From the NCBI GenBank assembly GCA_963836195.1, contig CAWIIX010000005.1, positions 1-64,000 of the forward strand: a DNA stretch of 64,000 nucleotides, in the 5' to 3' direction. How positions within the stretch are numbered: the first letter of the stretch is position 1; every line of letters begins with the position of its first letter. Shown piece after piece: positions 36,093-44,208 of the stretch. The notes beneath the pieces are model-generated. The model ran no database searches and was not told the DNA's origin. It was given only the letters and a program-made list of their open reading frames with translations. This stretch comes from Trebonia sp963836195. Its GTDB lineage: Bacteria > Actinomycetota > Actinomycetes > Streptosporangiales > Streptosporangiaceae. The translations under genes were made by a program, and so were the position numbers.

Positions 36093-37181
36093 ATGGTTAT
36101 ACACCGGCTGCTCACCGTGCTGCCCGGCCTGCTGGCAGTGCTGGCGGCGGCAGCCTGCACGACGGTCCCGGCCGCGACCGGGGTTCCCGCCAGGACGATC
36201 CAGCCCGCGTCTCATCCGGCCACGCCGTCCAGCCAGCAGGCGCATGCTGGGGTTGCCGCGGGCAGCGTCACGCTGGCTTTCGCCGGAGACGTGCACTTCA
36301 CCGGGCGCACCGCGGGCCTGCTGAGCGACCCGGCCACCGCATTCGGCCCGATCGCCGCCTTGCTGAAGTCGGCCGACTTCACGGCGGTCAATCTCGAAAC
36401 GGCCGTCACCAGCGGCGGCGCGCCGCAGCCGAAGACCTACCATTTCCGCACCGTGCCGGCCGCGTTCACCGCACTACGCGACGCCGGCGTCGACTTGGTC
36501 ACGATGGCGAACAACCATGTCCTGGACTACGGACAGGCCGGTTTGGCGGACACGCTGGGGGCGGCCAAGGCAGCCCGGTTCCCGTACGTCGGGATCGGCA
36601 CGGACGCCGCCGCCGCGTGGGCGCCCTACGTGACCACGGTCAAGGGGACGAGGATCGCTGTTATCGGTGTCTCGCAGGTGGCCGAGCTCGCATCCTCCTG
36701 GGTGGCGACCGACAGCCGGCCCGGCGAGGCGAACGCGATCGATCTGGGCCGCACCCTAGAGGCCGTGCGGGCCGCCAGGCGGCTGACGCCGACCGTCATC
36801 GTGTTCATGCACTGGGGCACGGAAGGCGAGGCATGCCCAGACCCGAACCAGCTGTCGCTGGCGCGGCAGCTGGCGGCAGCCGGAGCCAGCATCATCATCG
36901 GCGCGCACGCGCACATGCTGCAGGGATCCGGCTGGCTCGGCCACACCTTCGTCGCCTACGGCATGGGCAATTTCCTGTGGTGGGAGAACTCCTACAGCAC
37001 GGCCACCGGCGTGCTGGAGCTGACCCTTCACCCGCACGCACCGCTGACCGCCAAGTTCGTCCCCGCGGTTGTCTCCAGCACCGGCCAGCCGATCGTGGAG
37101 CACGGGGCCACGGCACGCCAGGCCGTCGCCCACTACGACAGCCTCCGCGCATGCGCTGAGCTTGCACAGCGACCATCCTGA
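36093..37181 (+). CDS. CapA-family metallophosphatase-like lipoprotein
   Basis: About 362 residues. 'VIHRLLTVLPGLLAVLAAAA' ends in a lipobox Cys (AAAC), so the protein is probably a surface lipoprotein. The domain starts 'VTLAFAGDVHFTGRT' and continues 'FTAVNLETAVTSGG', 'VTMANNHVLDYG', 'TVIVFMHWGTEGE', 'IIGAHAHMLQG' and 'VAYGMGNFLW', the full CapA/PgsA metallophosphoesterase-like series. CapA proteins take part in polyglutamate capsule export or related envelope tasks; no capB/capC genes are nearby. ATG 36093 is preferred over GTG 36087. Confidence 0.87.
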   Translation: MVIHRLLTVLPGLLAVLAAAACTTVPAATGVPARTIQPASHPATPSSQQAHAGVAAGSVTLAFAGDVHFTGRTAGLLSDPATAFGPIAALLKSADFTAVNLETAVTSGGAPQPKTYHFRTVPAAFTALRDAGVDLVTMANNHVLDYGQAGLADTLGAAKAARFPYVGIGTDAAAAWAPYVTTVKGTRIAVIGVSQVAELASSWVATDSRPGEANAIDLGRTLEAVRAARRLTPTVIVFMHWGTEGEACPDPNQLSLARQLAAAGASIIIGAHAHMLQGSGWLGHTFVAYGMGNFLWWENSYSTATGVLELTLHPHAPLTAKFVPAVVSSTGQPIVEHGATARQAVAHYDSLRACAELAQRPS

Positions 37182-37200
37182 CCGCCCCGCTGTCCCGCGC

Positions 37201-37680
37201 TCAGGCCGGCTCGCCGACGTCGCGGGCGATCCACCCGGGCGTGTCGAAGCGCACCGGCTGCGTGCCGACCAGCGCTATGAGGTGATCCTCGATGCCCTCC
37301 AGCTCGGCGGCGCCGATCCGCTGCGCCCACTGATCGCGGAGCTCCTCGAAGATCGTCTCGCCCTGGCGCAGCACATCGAATCCGAGCTCGGTCACCCGAA
37401 GGCGCTTGCGGCGGGCGTCGCTCGGGTCCGGGTCGCGAGCGACGTACCCGCGCTCCTGCAGGACGGCGATCGTTTTCGCGGCCGACTGCTTGGTGATCGA
37501 CAGGCGGCGGGCTAGCTCCGAGGCGCTGTCGGCTCCGGCCGCGATGGCCCGTATGGCGAAGTCATGAACGGGACGCACGTCCTCGTAGCCACGATCGGCC
37601 AGCTCGGCGGTCGCGGCATCCACGAGCGTGCGGAAGCCCCCGAGCAGCAGCAGCGCGAGATCAGCGCCAGAGCGAGACAT
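37201..37680 (-). CDS. MarR-family regulator
   Basis: 160 residues with the full winged helix: 'DFAIRAIAAGADSASELARR', recognition helix 'LSITKQSAAKTIAVLQERGY' and wing 'RDPDPSDARRKRLRVTELG'. The sequence begins 'MSRSGADLALLLLGGFRTLV'. It is divergent from the epoxide-hydrolase-like gene at 37761, and the 80 bases between hold a 38-base palindrome that overlaps both likely promoters. The most economical model is a repressor of itself and the hydrolase, relieved by a small ligand; the ligand is unknown. Confidence 0.88.
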   Translation of the reverse strand: MSRSGADLALLLLGGFRTLVDAATAELADRGYEDVRPVHDFAIRAIAAGADSASELARRLSITKQSAAKTIAVLQERGYVARDPDPSDARRKRLRVTELGFDVLRQGETIFEELRDQWAQRIGAAELEGIEDHLIALVGTQPVRFDTPGWIARDVGEPA

Positions 37681-37707
37681 GCGAGAAGGATACGACCCTC
37701 GACAAAG

Positions 37708-37745
37708 GACAGTCTGGCTGTCTATTATTAGACAGCCAGACTGTC
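37708..37745. promoter_or_regulatory. MarR operator palindrome
   Basis: GACAGTCTGGCTGTCTA (37708-37724) and TAGACAGCCAGACTGTC (37729-37745) are perfect 17-base complements around TTAT. Each arm contains its own smaller dyad, GACAG-n5-CTGTC, so two repressor dimers could bind side by side. It lies 27 bases from the MarR start and 15 from the hydrolase ATG. Confidence 0.8.
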
Positions 37746-37760
37746 GAAATAAGGAGAGGC

Positions 37761-38649
37761 ATGACCACAGCACCAGCGAGCCCCACTCGTCCCCGAGATC
37801 ACCCACCACCGCGCCCACGTCAACGGAACGACCCTGCATTACGCCGCCGCCGGGACCACCGGGTCCCCGGTCCTGCTGGTCCACGGGTTCCCGGAGACCT
37901 GGAGGGCCTTCCGCAAGCTCATCCCCCTGCTCGCCGCCAGCCACCGGGTCTTCGCCGTGGACCTGCGCGGCTTCGGTGACTCGGACACCGCGCCAGACGA
38001 CTACGACAGCAAGGCCTCGGCCGAGGACCTGCATCAGCTGATCGAGCACCTCGGCCTCGGCCCGGTCCACCTGACCGGGCAGGACATCAGCGGGGCGACG
38101 GTCTTCCGGCTGGCCGCCACCCACCCCGAGGACGTCCTCAGCCTCACCGCCATTGAGATGGGACTGGCCGGCTTCGGCCTCGAGACGCTGGCCGACGTCA
38201 CCCGCGGCGGCGCCTGGCACATCGGGGTTCTCGTCGCGCCCGGCATTCCCGAGATGCTCCTGGCCGGCCGCGAGCGCGAGTTCATCGGGCAGTACGCGTT
38301 CCCGTCCATGACCGCCGTCCCGGGCGCGGTCACCGATGCCGACATCGACGACTTCGCCCGGACCTACTCACGCCCGGACGGCTGGCGCGGCGCGATCGGC
38401 CTCTACCGGTCGATGCTGCGGGAGGGGCCCGAGCTCAAGGCCCTCGCCGAGTCCCCCGGGCTGACCGTGCCCGTGCTCGCTGTCGGGGCGGGCGGCGGCC
38501 CGTTCACGGCCGGCACCATGTCCCAGGCCGCGTCGTCGCAGATCAGTTCCGTCCAACTCGACGGCGTCGGCCACTACGCCGCGATGGAGGCCCCCGAGGA
38601 GCTGGCGAAGGCCGTCCTCGGCTTCGTCGACGGCATCGACGCCACCTAG
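37761..38649 (+). pseudogene. Epoxide-hydrolase-like alpha/beta hydrolase, frameshift near the start
   Basis: ATG 37761 follows AAGGAGAG and reads 'MTTAPASPT'. One base near 37788 then breaks the frame; beyond it the protein runs 'VPEITHHRAHVNGTTLHYAA', 'VLLVHGFPETWRAFRKLIPL' and 'VFAVDLRGFGDSD'. The elbow 'HLTGQDISGATVFRLA' has Asp in the nucleophile position (G-x-D-x-S-G), as in epoxide hydrolases and dehalogenases, and 'LDGVGHYAAMEAPEELA' carries the catalytic His. The body after the shift is intact, so the defect may be a sequencing indel. It is probably controlled by the divergent MarR protein. Confidence 0.78.
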
Positions 38650-38657
38650 GTCAGTTG

Positions 38658-39077
38658 TCATGCCGTGGGGTGGGTCATCCTGGCCTCGGGAAGGATCGGC
38701 TGGAAGAGTTCGACGGGGTTGCCGGAGGGATCTTCGATGATGATCTGCTTGCCGCCTGTTCCGGTGACGATGTCGTTGCGGAATCGGGCGCCGCGGCTGC
38801 GCAATTCCGTGACGGTGGCCGCCAGGTCGGGGACCTCGACGCTGAACCGGTTCCAGCCTCCTGGCTCCTGCATCCGGCCGTCGGGCATCGCCGCGCCGCC
38901 GCCGGCGGGGCCTTGCGGGCCGGTCGGCTTGACCAGGACCAGGCGCAGATCACCGCGCCCGAGCATGGCGAACAGGTCATTGGGATGCATCTGCAGCTCG
39001 AACTGCAGGCAGGTGGTGTAGAAGTCGATGGCGGCGTCGACATCGCGGACGATGTAGCGGATGCTCACGGTAGACAT
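38658..39077 (-). CDS. VOC family protein
   Basis: 139 residues: 'STVSIRYIVRDVDAAIDFYT', 'FAMLGRGDLRLVLVKP', 'NRFSVEVPDLAATVTELRSR' and 'KQIIIEDPSGNPVELFQP', the paired VOC modules with a metal-site Glu near the end. It is similar to the next gene upstream (39120-39632), with the same 'EDPSGNPVELF' ending, so the two are probably duplicates. The strand order ECF sigma factor, VOC, VOC suggests one transcript. Confidence 0.85.
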   Translation of the reverse strand: MSTVSIRYIVRDVDAAIDFYTTCLQFELQMHPNDLFAMLGRGDLRLVLVKPTGPQGPAGGGAAMPDGRMQEPGGWNRFSVEVPDLAATVTELRSRGARFRNDIVTGTGGKQIIIEDPSGNPVELFQPILPEARMTHPTA

Positions 39078-39119
39078 CGGTGGTCCTCTCGGGTGATGAG
39101 CGCTGAGGTCTGGCGTCGG

Positions 39120-39632
39120 CTACTGCCCGCCCGTTCGCGAGGCCCGCTCGTGGTAGCCGGCGATCGGCTCGAACAGTTCGACTGGGTTGCCGGAAGGGTC
39201 CTCAAGCAGCGACTGGCGGACGCCAACGGAGGTGACTATCTCGTGCCGGAACCGGACGCCGCGGGCGTGCAGCGCATCGACGGCGGCAGCGAGGTCGGGG
39301 ACCTGGAGCACGATCCGGTTCGACCCGCCGGGGTCAGGGAGCGTCCCGTCCGGCCGGGCGTGCGCCGTGCCGGGCGCGCTGAGCAGCAGGCGCAGGTCGC
39401 CGCGGTAGAGCATGGCGAAGGTCGGGGCCGACCGTAGTTCCTCGTCGAAGCCGAGGTCATCGCAGTAGAACGCGACCGCGGCGTCCAGGTCGGCGACGAA
39501 GTAGCGGACGGTCGCGCCGCGTGCCGGGACCTGCTCGCCGCTGAGCCGGCGCAGCAGGCCGGCCGCGAACTCGGGCCGCGGCTCGACGGGGATGACCGGA
39601 AGGCGCAGGGCCTCGAGCGGGTCAGGCATCAT
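39120..39632 (-). CDS. VOC family protein with N-terminal extension, coupled to an ECF sigma factor
   Basis: 170 residues. The first 38 ('MMPDPLEALRLPVIPVEPRP', 'FAAGLLRRLSGE') form an extension seen in VOC proteins encoded next to ECF sigma factors. The VOC part is 'ATVRYFVADLDAAVAFYCDD', 'LGFDEELRSAPTFAMLYRGD', 'NRIVLQVPDLAAAVDALHAR' and 'EDPSGNPVELFEPI'. Its start lies 11 bases inside the end of the sigma factor gene, so translation is coupled. It may sense a ligand for, or be a target of, the sigma factor (inference). Confidence 0.85.
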   Translation of the reverse strand: MMPDPLEALRLPVIPVEPRPEFAAGLLRRLSGEQVPARGATVRYFVADLDAAVAFYCDDLGFDEELRSAPTFAMLYRGDLRLLLSAPGTAHARPDGTLPDPGGSNRIVLQVPDLAAAVDALHARGVRFRHEIVTSVGVRQSLLEDPSGNPVELFEPIAGYHERASRTGGQ

Positions 39633-40146
39633 GGCCTTGCCCCTCTTCGTAGACGCGGCGGAACGCGGCCCGGGCCCTGACCAGGAGGGTCTCGGTGGCG
39701 TGAAGGCTGCGGCCGAGTTCCCCGGCGACCTCGGCTACCGGCAGCCCGTCCAGATAGCGCAGCGTCAGCGCCGCGCGGTGATGCGCCGACAGCCGGGACA
39801 GGGCGATGTGGGCGGCCGCGACGTCGAGCTGCGCATCCCAGGGGTCCTCGGCCGGCTCGGCGTCACAGTCGACCACCCCCAGCTTGCGGCGCTCGAGCTC
39901 GATCCGCCGCCAATGGTCGACCAGCTTGTGACGCGCGACGCCCACCAGCCAGGCCACCGTCAGATCCGGGGGATGATCCCGCCTGGCCGCCGCGACCGCC
40001 GCCATGAACGTGTCTGCCGTCAGATCCTCGGCCAGCCCTGCACTGCCGCACCTCGTCAGCAGGTACCCGTAGACCAGCGGCAGGGCGCGGTGATACAGGG
40101 CCGTCAGCGACGAATCCCCGGCCGCGCCCTCCCGTTCACTGCCCAC
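39622..40146 (-). CDS. ECF RNA polymerase sigma factor
   Basis: 174 residues. Region 2: 'LTALYHRALPLVYGYLLTRC', 'AEDLTADTFMAAVAAARR' and 'VAWLVGVARHKLVDHWRR'. Region 4: 'LSAHHRAALTLRYLDGLPVA' and 'GRSLHATETLLVRARAAFRR'. It starts at GTG 40146. There is no anti-sigma gene next to it; instead two VOC genes follow, the first overlapping by 11 bases. It is a second, distinct ECF factor from the one at 31389. Confidence 0.85.
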   Translation of the reverse strand: MGSEREGAAGDSSLTALYHRALPLVYGYLLTRCGSAGLAEDLTADTFMAAVAAARRDHPPDLTVAWLVGVARHKLVDHWRRIELERRKLGVVDCDAEPAEDPWDAQLDVAAAHIALSRLSAHHRAALTLRYLDGLPVAEVAGELGRSLHATETLLVRARAAFRRVYEEGQGHDA

Positions 40147-40243
40147 AAAAGACTATCGTCTGAGAGCCTCGGACTCCGAACATGGCCAACCGGAAAAGCA
40201 CGCTCGCCCTGCCCGCTCGGGCCCGCTGCGGCCCAGACGCCGC

Positions 40244-40525
40244 TCAGCCGAGCTGGGACAGCCCCTTCTGCAGATCGTCGCCGTTCATCACCGGGGCCAG
40301 CTCCAGATTGGCGTTCAGCTCCGCGAAGAACGGCTCCGCGAACGCCGGTATGCCGGACGCGTCCGGCAGGTCAAACACCATGTACGCGGTCCGCTGCCCG
40401 TCGAAGGTCGTGAAGTACATCGCCTCCGGCTTCCAATGCTCTGCGGCGCGCTGCATGACCGCGCCCAGGGTGCCGTCCTTGATCGCCCGGTTCCCTGACT
40501 CAACCGGCATGCTGATCCTCGCCAT
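40244..40525 (-). CDS. Hypothetical protein, ferredoxin-like small domain
   Basis: About 93 residues from ATG 40525. 'MARISMPVESGNRAIKDG', 'WKPEAMYFTTFDGQRTAYMV', 'FDLPDASGIPAFAEPFFAEL' and 'NLELAPVMNGDDLQKGL' match a family of small uncharacterised actinobacterial proteins that probably fold as a ferredoxin-like dimer (inference). The GTG at 40534 would add three residues. It stands alone between the ECF gene and a repeat. Confidence 0.65.
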   Translation of the reverse strand: MARISMPVESGNRAIKDGTLGAVMQRAAEHWKPEAMYFTTFDGQRTAYMVFDLPDASGIPAFAEPFFAELNANLELAPVMNGDDLQKGLSQLG

Positions 40526-40546
40526 AACACGCACTAGTACCCCCCG

Positions 40547-40741
40547 TTGAACTGCGAATCATCCCGGGCGGCCTATACCCGCAGGTCAGAAGCTGCAACC
40601 ACTACCTTCCACGCCGGCGGCCTCCGCCTCACCAAGCTCACCGACGTCCTCACCCGGTCCGACGCCCACCGGCCAGACGCGTACCTCCCGCCCGGCGGCC
40701 GATTCCCCCGCTACATGCTGCTGGCATTCGGCAAATCCTGA
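40547..40741 (+). pseudogene. Possible C-terminal remnant of a methyltransferase-like gene
   Basis: An open stretch contains 'FHAGGLRLTKLTDVLTRSDA' and 'RFPRYMLLAFGKS', which looks like the end of a real protein, perhaps a SAM-dependent methyltransferase or similar enzyme. There is no ribosome site and no N-terminal domain. It ends where repeat B begins. This is a weak call based on composition and one segment. Confidence 0.2.
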
Positions 40742-40795
40742 AGATCAAAATCAATCATCTCGAACGGTCCCGTGCTTCGCCTTCACCCGCCGTTC
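40739..40795 (-). repeat. Dispersed intergenic repeat B, copy 3
   Basis: Read on the minus strand: 'GCGAAGCACGGGACCGTTCG' then AGATGATTGATTTTGATCTTCA. It lies just after the stop of the DUF574 methyltransferase gene, and copy 4 lies just upstream of the same gene. Confidence 0.65.
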
Positions 40796-40804
40796 GACGC
40801 CTGT

Positions 40805-41635
40805 CTACCGCTTGACGGCGACGCCGCCCCACATCGCGGCGACCGCGCTCGCCTCTTCCGGGGTATCCGGGCGCCACTGCTGGATCGGCACCACGCCCGG
40901 CTCGACGAACTCGAGTCCGTCGAAGAAGCCGGTGACCTCGGCGCGGCTGCGGTAGGTGCTCGACTGGGCGAGCAGCCGGTTGAGGCGGTCGCTCATGTCG
41001 GACATCTGGCCCATGCGCATGTCGTTGGGGACGTGCGAGATCGACAGCGAGCTTCCCGGCGGCACGCAGGCCATCAGCTGCTCGATGATCTGCCGCGGGT
41101 TATCCTCGTCGCGGATCAGGTGGAGCATGGCGATCAGCATCACGCCGACGGGCTCGGTGAAGTCGATCGTCCTGCCCGCGATCTCGAGGATCTTGCCGGT
41201 GTCGCGCAGGTCCGCGTCAATGTAGTCGGTCGCGCCGTGCGGTCCGCCGCCGAGCAGGGCGCGGGCGTGCGCCAAGACCATCGGGTCGTTATCGACGTAG
41301 ACGACCCGTGTCTCGGGGGCAACAGACTGGGCGACCTCGTGGGTGTTGTTCGAAGCGGGGATGCCGGTGCCGATGTCGAGGAACTGGCGGATTCCGCGTT
41401 CCCGGGCCAGGTAGCGCACCGTGCGGGCGAGGAAGGCACGGTTGGCGCGGACAGAGGAGATCAGGCCGGGGAATGCCTCCAGGGCTTCCTCGCCGGCGGC
41501 CCGGTCGGCGGCGAAGTTATCTTTTCCGCCCAGCCAGTAGTCGTAGACCCGGGCGATGTGCGCTGTTCCGGTGTCGAGCCGCTTCAGATCGGAGCGATCA
41601 GAGGAGTTGTCTCCCGATTCGGATATTTCGGACAT
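40805..41635 (-). CDS. SAM-dependent methyltransferase, DUF574/SAV2177 family
   Basis: 276 residues. 'TAHIARVYDYWLGGKDNFAA' is the family signature, followed by 'NRAFLARTVRYLARERGI', the SAM-binding loop 'QFLDIGTGIPASNNTHEVAQ', 'VVYVDNDPMVLAHARALL' and 'AMLHLIRDEDNPRQIIEQLM'. This actinobacteria-specific family is greatly expanded in sporulating genera; substrates are mostly unknown. It is intact and lies between two copies of repeat B. Confidence 0.87.
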   Translation of the reverse strand: MSEISESGDNSSDRSDLKRLDTGTAHIARVYDYWLGGKDNFAADRAAGEEALEAFPGLISSVRANRAFLARTVRYLARERGIRQFLDIGTGIPASNNTHEVAQSVAPETRVVYVDNDPMVLAHARALLGGGPHGATDYIDADLRDTGKILEIAGRTIDFTEPVGVMLIAMLHLIRDEDNPRQIIEQLMACVPPGSSLSISHVPNDMRMGQMSDMSDRLNRLLAQSSTYRSRAEVTGFFDGLEFVEPGVVPIQQWRPDTPEEASAVAAMWGGVAVKR

Positions 41636-41751
41636 AGCTGTCTATCGCTCCGTCTCGGGCCTCGCCACCGGTTTCGCTTGCACCTTACCCTGGCGCAATC
41701 GATTGCTCCCGGTGTGGAGGAGAAGCGGCCGTTTCCCTACGCGCTGTGCGC

Positions 41752-41815
41752 GTGGCGATACGACGCGAAGCACGCGACCGTTCGAAATGATTGATCTCGA
41801 ACTTGTTTCTTTAGA
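41752..41815 (+). repeat. Dispersed intergenic repeat B, copy 4 (diverged)
   Basis: 'GCGAAGCACGCGACCGTTCG' is conserved, followed by AAATGATTGATCTCGAACTTG, which has lost the TTGATCTTC end. It lies in the 510-base gap upstream of the methyltransferase gene. The rest of the gap up to 41971 shows no gene. Confidence 0.55.
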
Positions 41816-41971
41816 GAATCTTCAGTCGCAACCGTGGCACGATAACTCTGGCGACCGCAATCGAGGAAAACGATGTAGCTCTTGTCGCCATCGGTCTAGA
41901 ATCCTGGGGAATTGTCAGGTTGATCATGACTTGGCGAGCGGGGGTTTCCACGCCGCTGCAGCTTCCGGCGG

Positions 41972-42100
41972 ATGACTCGACACATGTTAGAGGTGCGGCG
42001 TACTCGTTCGGTCCACGTCGCCCCACAGGCCGTCGCCGCGCGCAAGCGGCATCTTGTCGAGGTCGGACGCAAGACCGCGGCGTTGACGCCTGCTGATTGA
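41972..42100 (+). CDS. Possible 42-residue basic peptide
   Basis: ATG 41972 to TGA 42098-42100 encodes 'MTRHMLEVRRTRSVHVAPQA' and 'RKRHLVEVGRKTAALTPAD'. It has many Arg/Lys/His residues and no signal peptide. It ends two bases before a perfect hairpin, which supports a short transcript. There is no clear ribosome site and no family match, so it may be chance coding. Confidence 0.25.
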   Translation: MTRHMLEVRRTRSVHVAPQAVAARKRHLVEVGRKTAALTPAD

Positions 42101-42102
42101 CG

Positions 42103-42124
42103 CGCCGCCCTGGCCAGGGCGGCG
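42103..42124 (+). terminator. Perfect GC hairpin upstream of the G1 peptidase gene
   Basis: CGCCGCCCTGG and CCAGGGCGGCG pair over 22 bases with no loop. It lies 24 bases before the peptidase ATG. It could end the short upstream transcript or act as an attenuator in the peptidase leader. Confidence 0.55.
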
Positions 42125-42148
42125 TCCTTAACCAGTAAAGGAACGTTG

Positions 42149-43438
42149 ATGTTCAATTTGACGCTCTGGCGCCCGGCCATGATCGCCGCCGCCACCGTGA
42201 CCGCGCTGGCGGCCGGAGGAGGCGCGGCCTACGCCGCCGCCATTCCGTCGACCGCGCCAGCCTCAACCACCCCAGGCGGCGTCATCTACGCGTCGGGAGT
42301 GCACGCCAGCGCGGCGCAGAGCATCAGGTCGTCCTCTCCCGACGGGGCGCTGTCCCTGAAGACAACGAATGCTTACGCGGCGGACCAGACCTCTCCCAAC
42401 TGGTCGGGCTACGTGACGGCGCCAAAGGCGGGAGCGTTCAAGTCGACTTCCACCACCTTCACCGTTCCTTCCATCACCTGCACGGGCAAGGATACGGCGT
42501 CCTCTTTCTGGGCTGGTCTTGACGGGTACGACGACGGCACGGTGGAGCAGGACGGGGTGGAAGCGGACTGCACTGGCGGGCAGCCTTCCATGTTCGCCTG
42601 GGTGGAAACCTATCCCGCGCCTGAGGAGGAAATCGTCAACAACAACACACAGGTGCCGGCGCCCGTGGCACCAGGGGATGTCGTCGTCTCGACGATTACC
42701 GAGGACAGCTCATCCGAGTACACCTTCAGCATGAATGATGAGACGCAGGGCTGGACCGTTAACGCCAGCCAGGCGATGCCCTCCGGGTACACGGGGGAGG
42801 GCCAGACCTCCGAGGTCATCACGGAGGCCACCACCGAATGCACCAGCGCCAGCGCCAGCAGTTGCTCCATCATGCCTCTCACCAACTTCGGGCACGTGGC
42901 CTACTCCAGCGCGACCTATAACAGCGGGACTGCCTACACCGGCTCCAACGCCTCGCCCATCGAGCTGGTCCAGAGTGGCGGGATCGGGGACACCGTGGGG
43001 GCGCTGGGAACCGGCGGCGCGTTCACGGTGACCTACGGGTTGCCGACCGTGGTCGTCCCCAACGAGATCGGCCGCACCGACCTGGCTACGGCCGAGGCCG
43101 GGATCAAGGCAGCGGGCCTGGTGGCGAAGGCGGCGGGCGCCAGCGGCGCCGGGAATCTGGGATCGGTCACTGCTGAGTCCCCGGCGGCTGGCACCAGGGT
43201 CCCCGTTGGCACGACGGTCACCCTCACCTACACCTTGACCAAGGTCACCGTGCCGTCCGAGATCGGCCGCACCGACCTTGCCACCGCCGAGGCCGGTATC
43301 CGGGCAGCGGGCCTAGTGCCGAGGGCGGTCGGCTCGAGCGGCGTCGGCAACAAGGGGAAGGTCACCGCCGAGTCCCCGGCCGCCGGGACCAAGGTCAACA
43401 AGGGATCCACGGTCACCCTCACCTACACCGTGAAGTAG
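42149..43438 (+). CDS. Secreted G1-family (eqolisin-like) peptidase with two PASTA domains
   Basis: About 429 residues. A signal peptide ('MIAAATVTALAAGGGAAYAA') and a prosegment-like stretch precede 'SPNWSGYVTAPK', 'ASSFWAGLDGYDDGTVEQDG' with the catalytic Gln, and 'EGQTSEVITEATTE' with the catalytic Glu, as in glutamic peptidases of family G1. The C-terminal 130 residues are two PASTA repeats of about 66 residues each, both starting 'VP.EIGRTDLATAEAGI' and ending 'ESPAAGT' plus 'TVTLTYT'. PASTA domains bind peptidoglycan, so the enzyme may be held at the cell wall. ATG 42149 has AAAGGA upstream. Confidence 0.8.
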   Translation: MFNLTLWRPAMIAAATVTALAAGGGAAYAAAIPSTAPASTTPGGVIYASGVHASAAQSIRSSSPDGALSLKTTNAYAADQTSPNWSGYVTAPKAGAFKSTSTTFTVPSITCTGKDTASSFWAGLDGYDDGTVEQDGVEADCTGGQPSMFAWVETYPAPEEEIVNNNTQVPAPVAPGDVVVSTITEDSSSEYTFSMNDETQGWTVNASQAMPSGYTGEGQTSEVITEATTECTSASASSCSIMPLTNFGHVAYSSATYNSGTAYTGSNASPIELVQSGGIGDTVGALGTGGAFTVTYGLPTVVVPNEIGRTDLATAEAGIKAAGLVAKAAGASGAGNLGSVTAESPAAGTRVPVGTTVTLTYTLTKVTVPSEIGRTDLATAEAGIRAAGLVPRAVGSSGVGNKGKVTAESPAAGTKVNKGSTVTLTYTVK

Positions 43439-43456
43439 CGCTACCAAATACAGCGA

Positions 43457-43494
43457 GAAGCGGCCCCGCCCGGTGACCCGGGCGGGGCCGCTTC
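43457..43494 (+). terminator. Terminator after the G1 peptidase gene
   Basis: GAAGCGGCCCCGCCCGG and CCGGGCGGGGCCGCTTC are perfect 17-base complements around TGAC, 18 bases after the stop codon. Confidence 0.85.
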
Positions 43495-43595
43495 GTGCGT
43501 CCGGGAGACCACCGCCTTCTAAGACCGCTGAGCGAGGCACCTCTTCGCATCGGCCGCCAGCAGGCTGAGCCCGGTCAGCGGACGGCGGCCGCGGG

Positions 43596-44208
43596 TCATG
43601 CGTCGCGCCAGGCGAGGATGCAGCCGCCGATGAGCAGCGCGGCGGCGGCGTAGGCGGCGAGCACGCTCATGCCCGCCCAGGCCGGCAGGGGCAGGATGCT
43701 GCGCCGGGACGGCAGGTGTTGCCGCCGAGCGAGTCGCCGACGATGTAGGCGGGCAGGTAGGCGTCGATCGTGCGGTTGAGCTGCCCGATGAACACCTCGC
43801 CGGCATACACGATGCCGACCAGCACCGCGACCGCGGCGGCGGTGTGCCGGATGATCGCTCCCAGGCCCAGGCCGAGCAGCCCGATCAGGGCCAGGCTCGC
43901 GCCGCTCAGCACGATCGTGCGCAGCACGCCGGGCTGGCCGAGCGCGGGTGCGGTGATGCCGTGGCCGAGCGCCGTGCTGCCGGCGAAGAAGGCAAGGAAT
44001 GCCGCTGCCTGCCCGGTGATCAGCGTCGTGACGCCGAAGACCGCGGACTTGGCGGCCAGCACCGGCGGGCGCCGGGGCGCGGCGGCGAGGGTGGCGCGGA
44101 TCGTCCCGGAGGTGTACTCGCTGGCCGGACATCGAAGCTGAGCTGATCGACGGCGGCCGTCGCGCCGTAGCGCTTGGTCAGCTGGCGAACCTGGATCACC
44201 CGCCTCAC
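43596..44208 (-). pseudogene. ABC-2 type transporter remnant (ATPase start fused to permease end)
   Basis: GTG 44208 opens 'RVIQVRQLTKRYGATAAVD' and 'QLSFDV', the beginning of an ABC ATPase, but the P-loop and all later ATPase motifs are missing. The frame changes into the last part of an ABC-2 permease: 'SGTIRATLAAAPRRPPVLAA', 'AVAVLVGIVYAGEVFIGQL' and, after another shift near 43690, 'MSVLAAYAAAALLIGGCIL'. A deletion of about 1 kb or more joined the two genes. GTGA overlap with the MerR gene upstream shows the original MerR-ATPase-permease operon. Confidence 0.7.

Noticed and set aside
36053..37159. Plus-strand frame of 368 codons overlapping the CapA gene
   Set aside because: It is the CapA gene read in another frame; the CapA frame has a lipobox and all family motifs.
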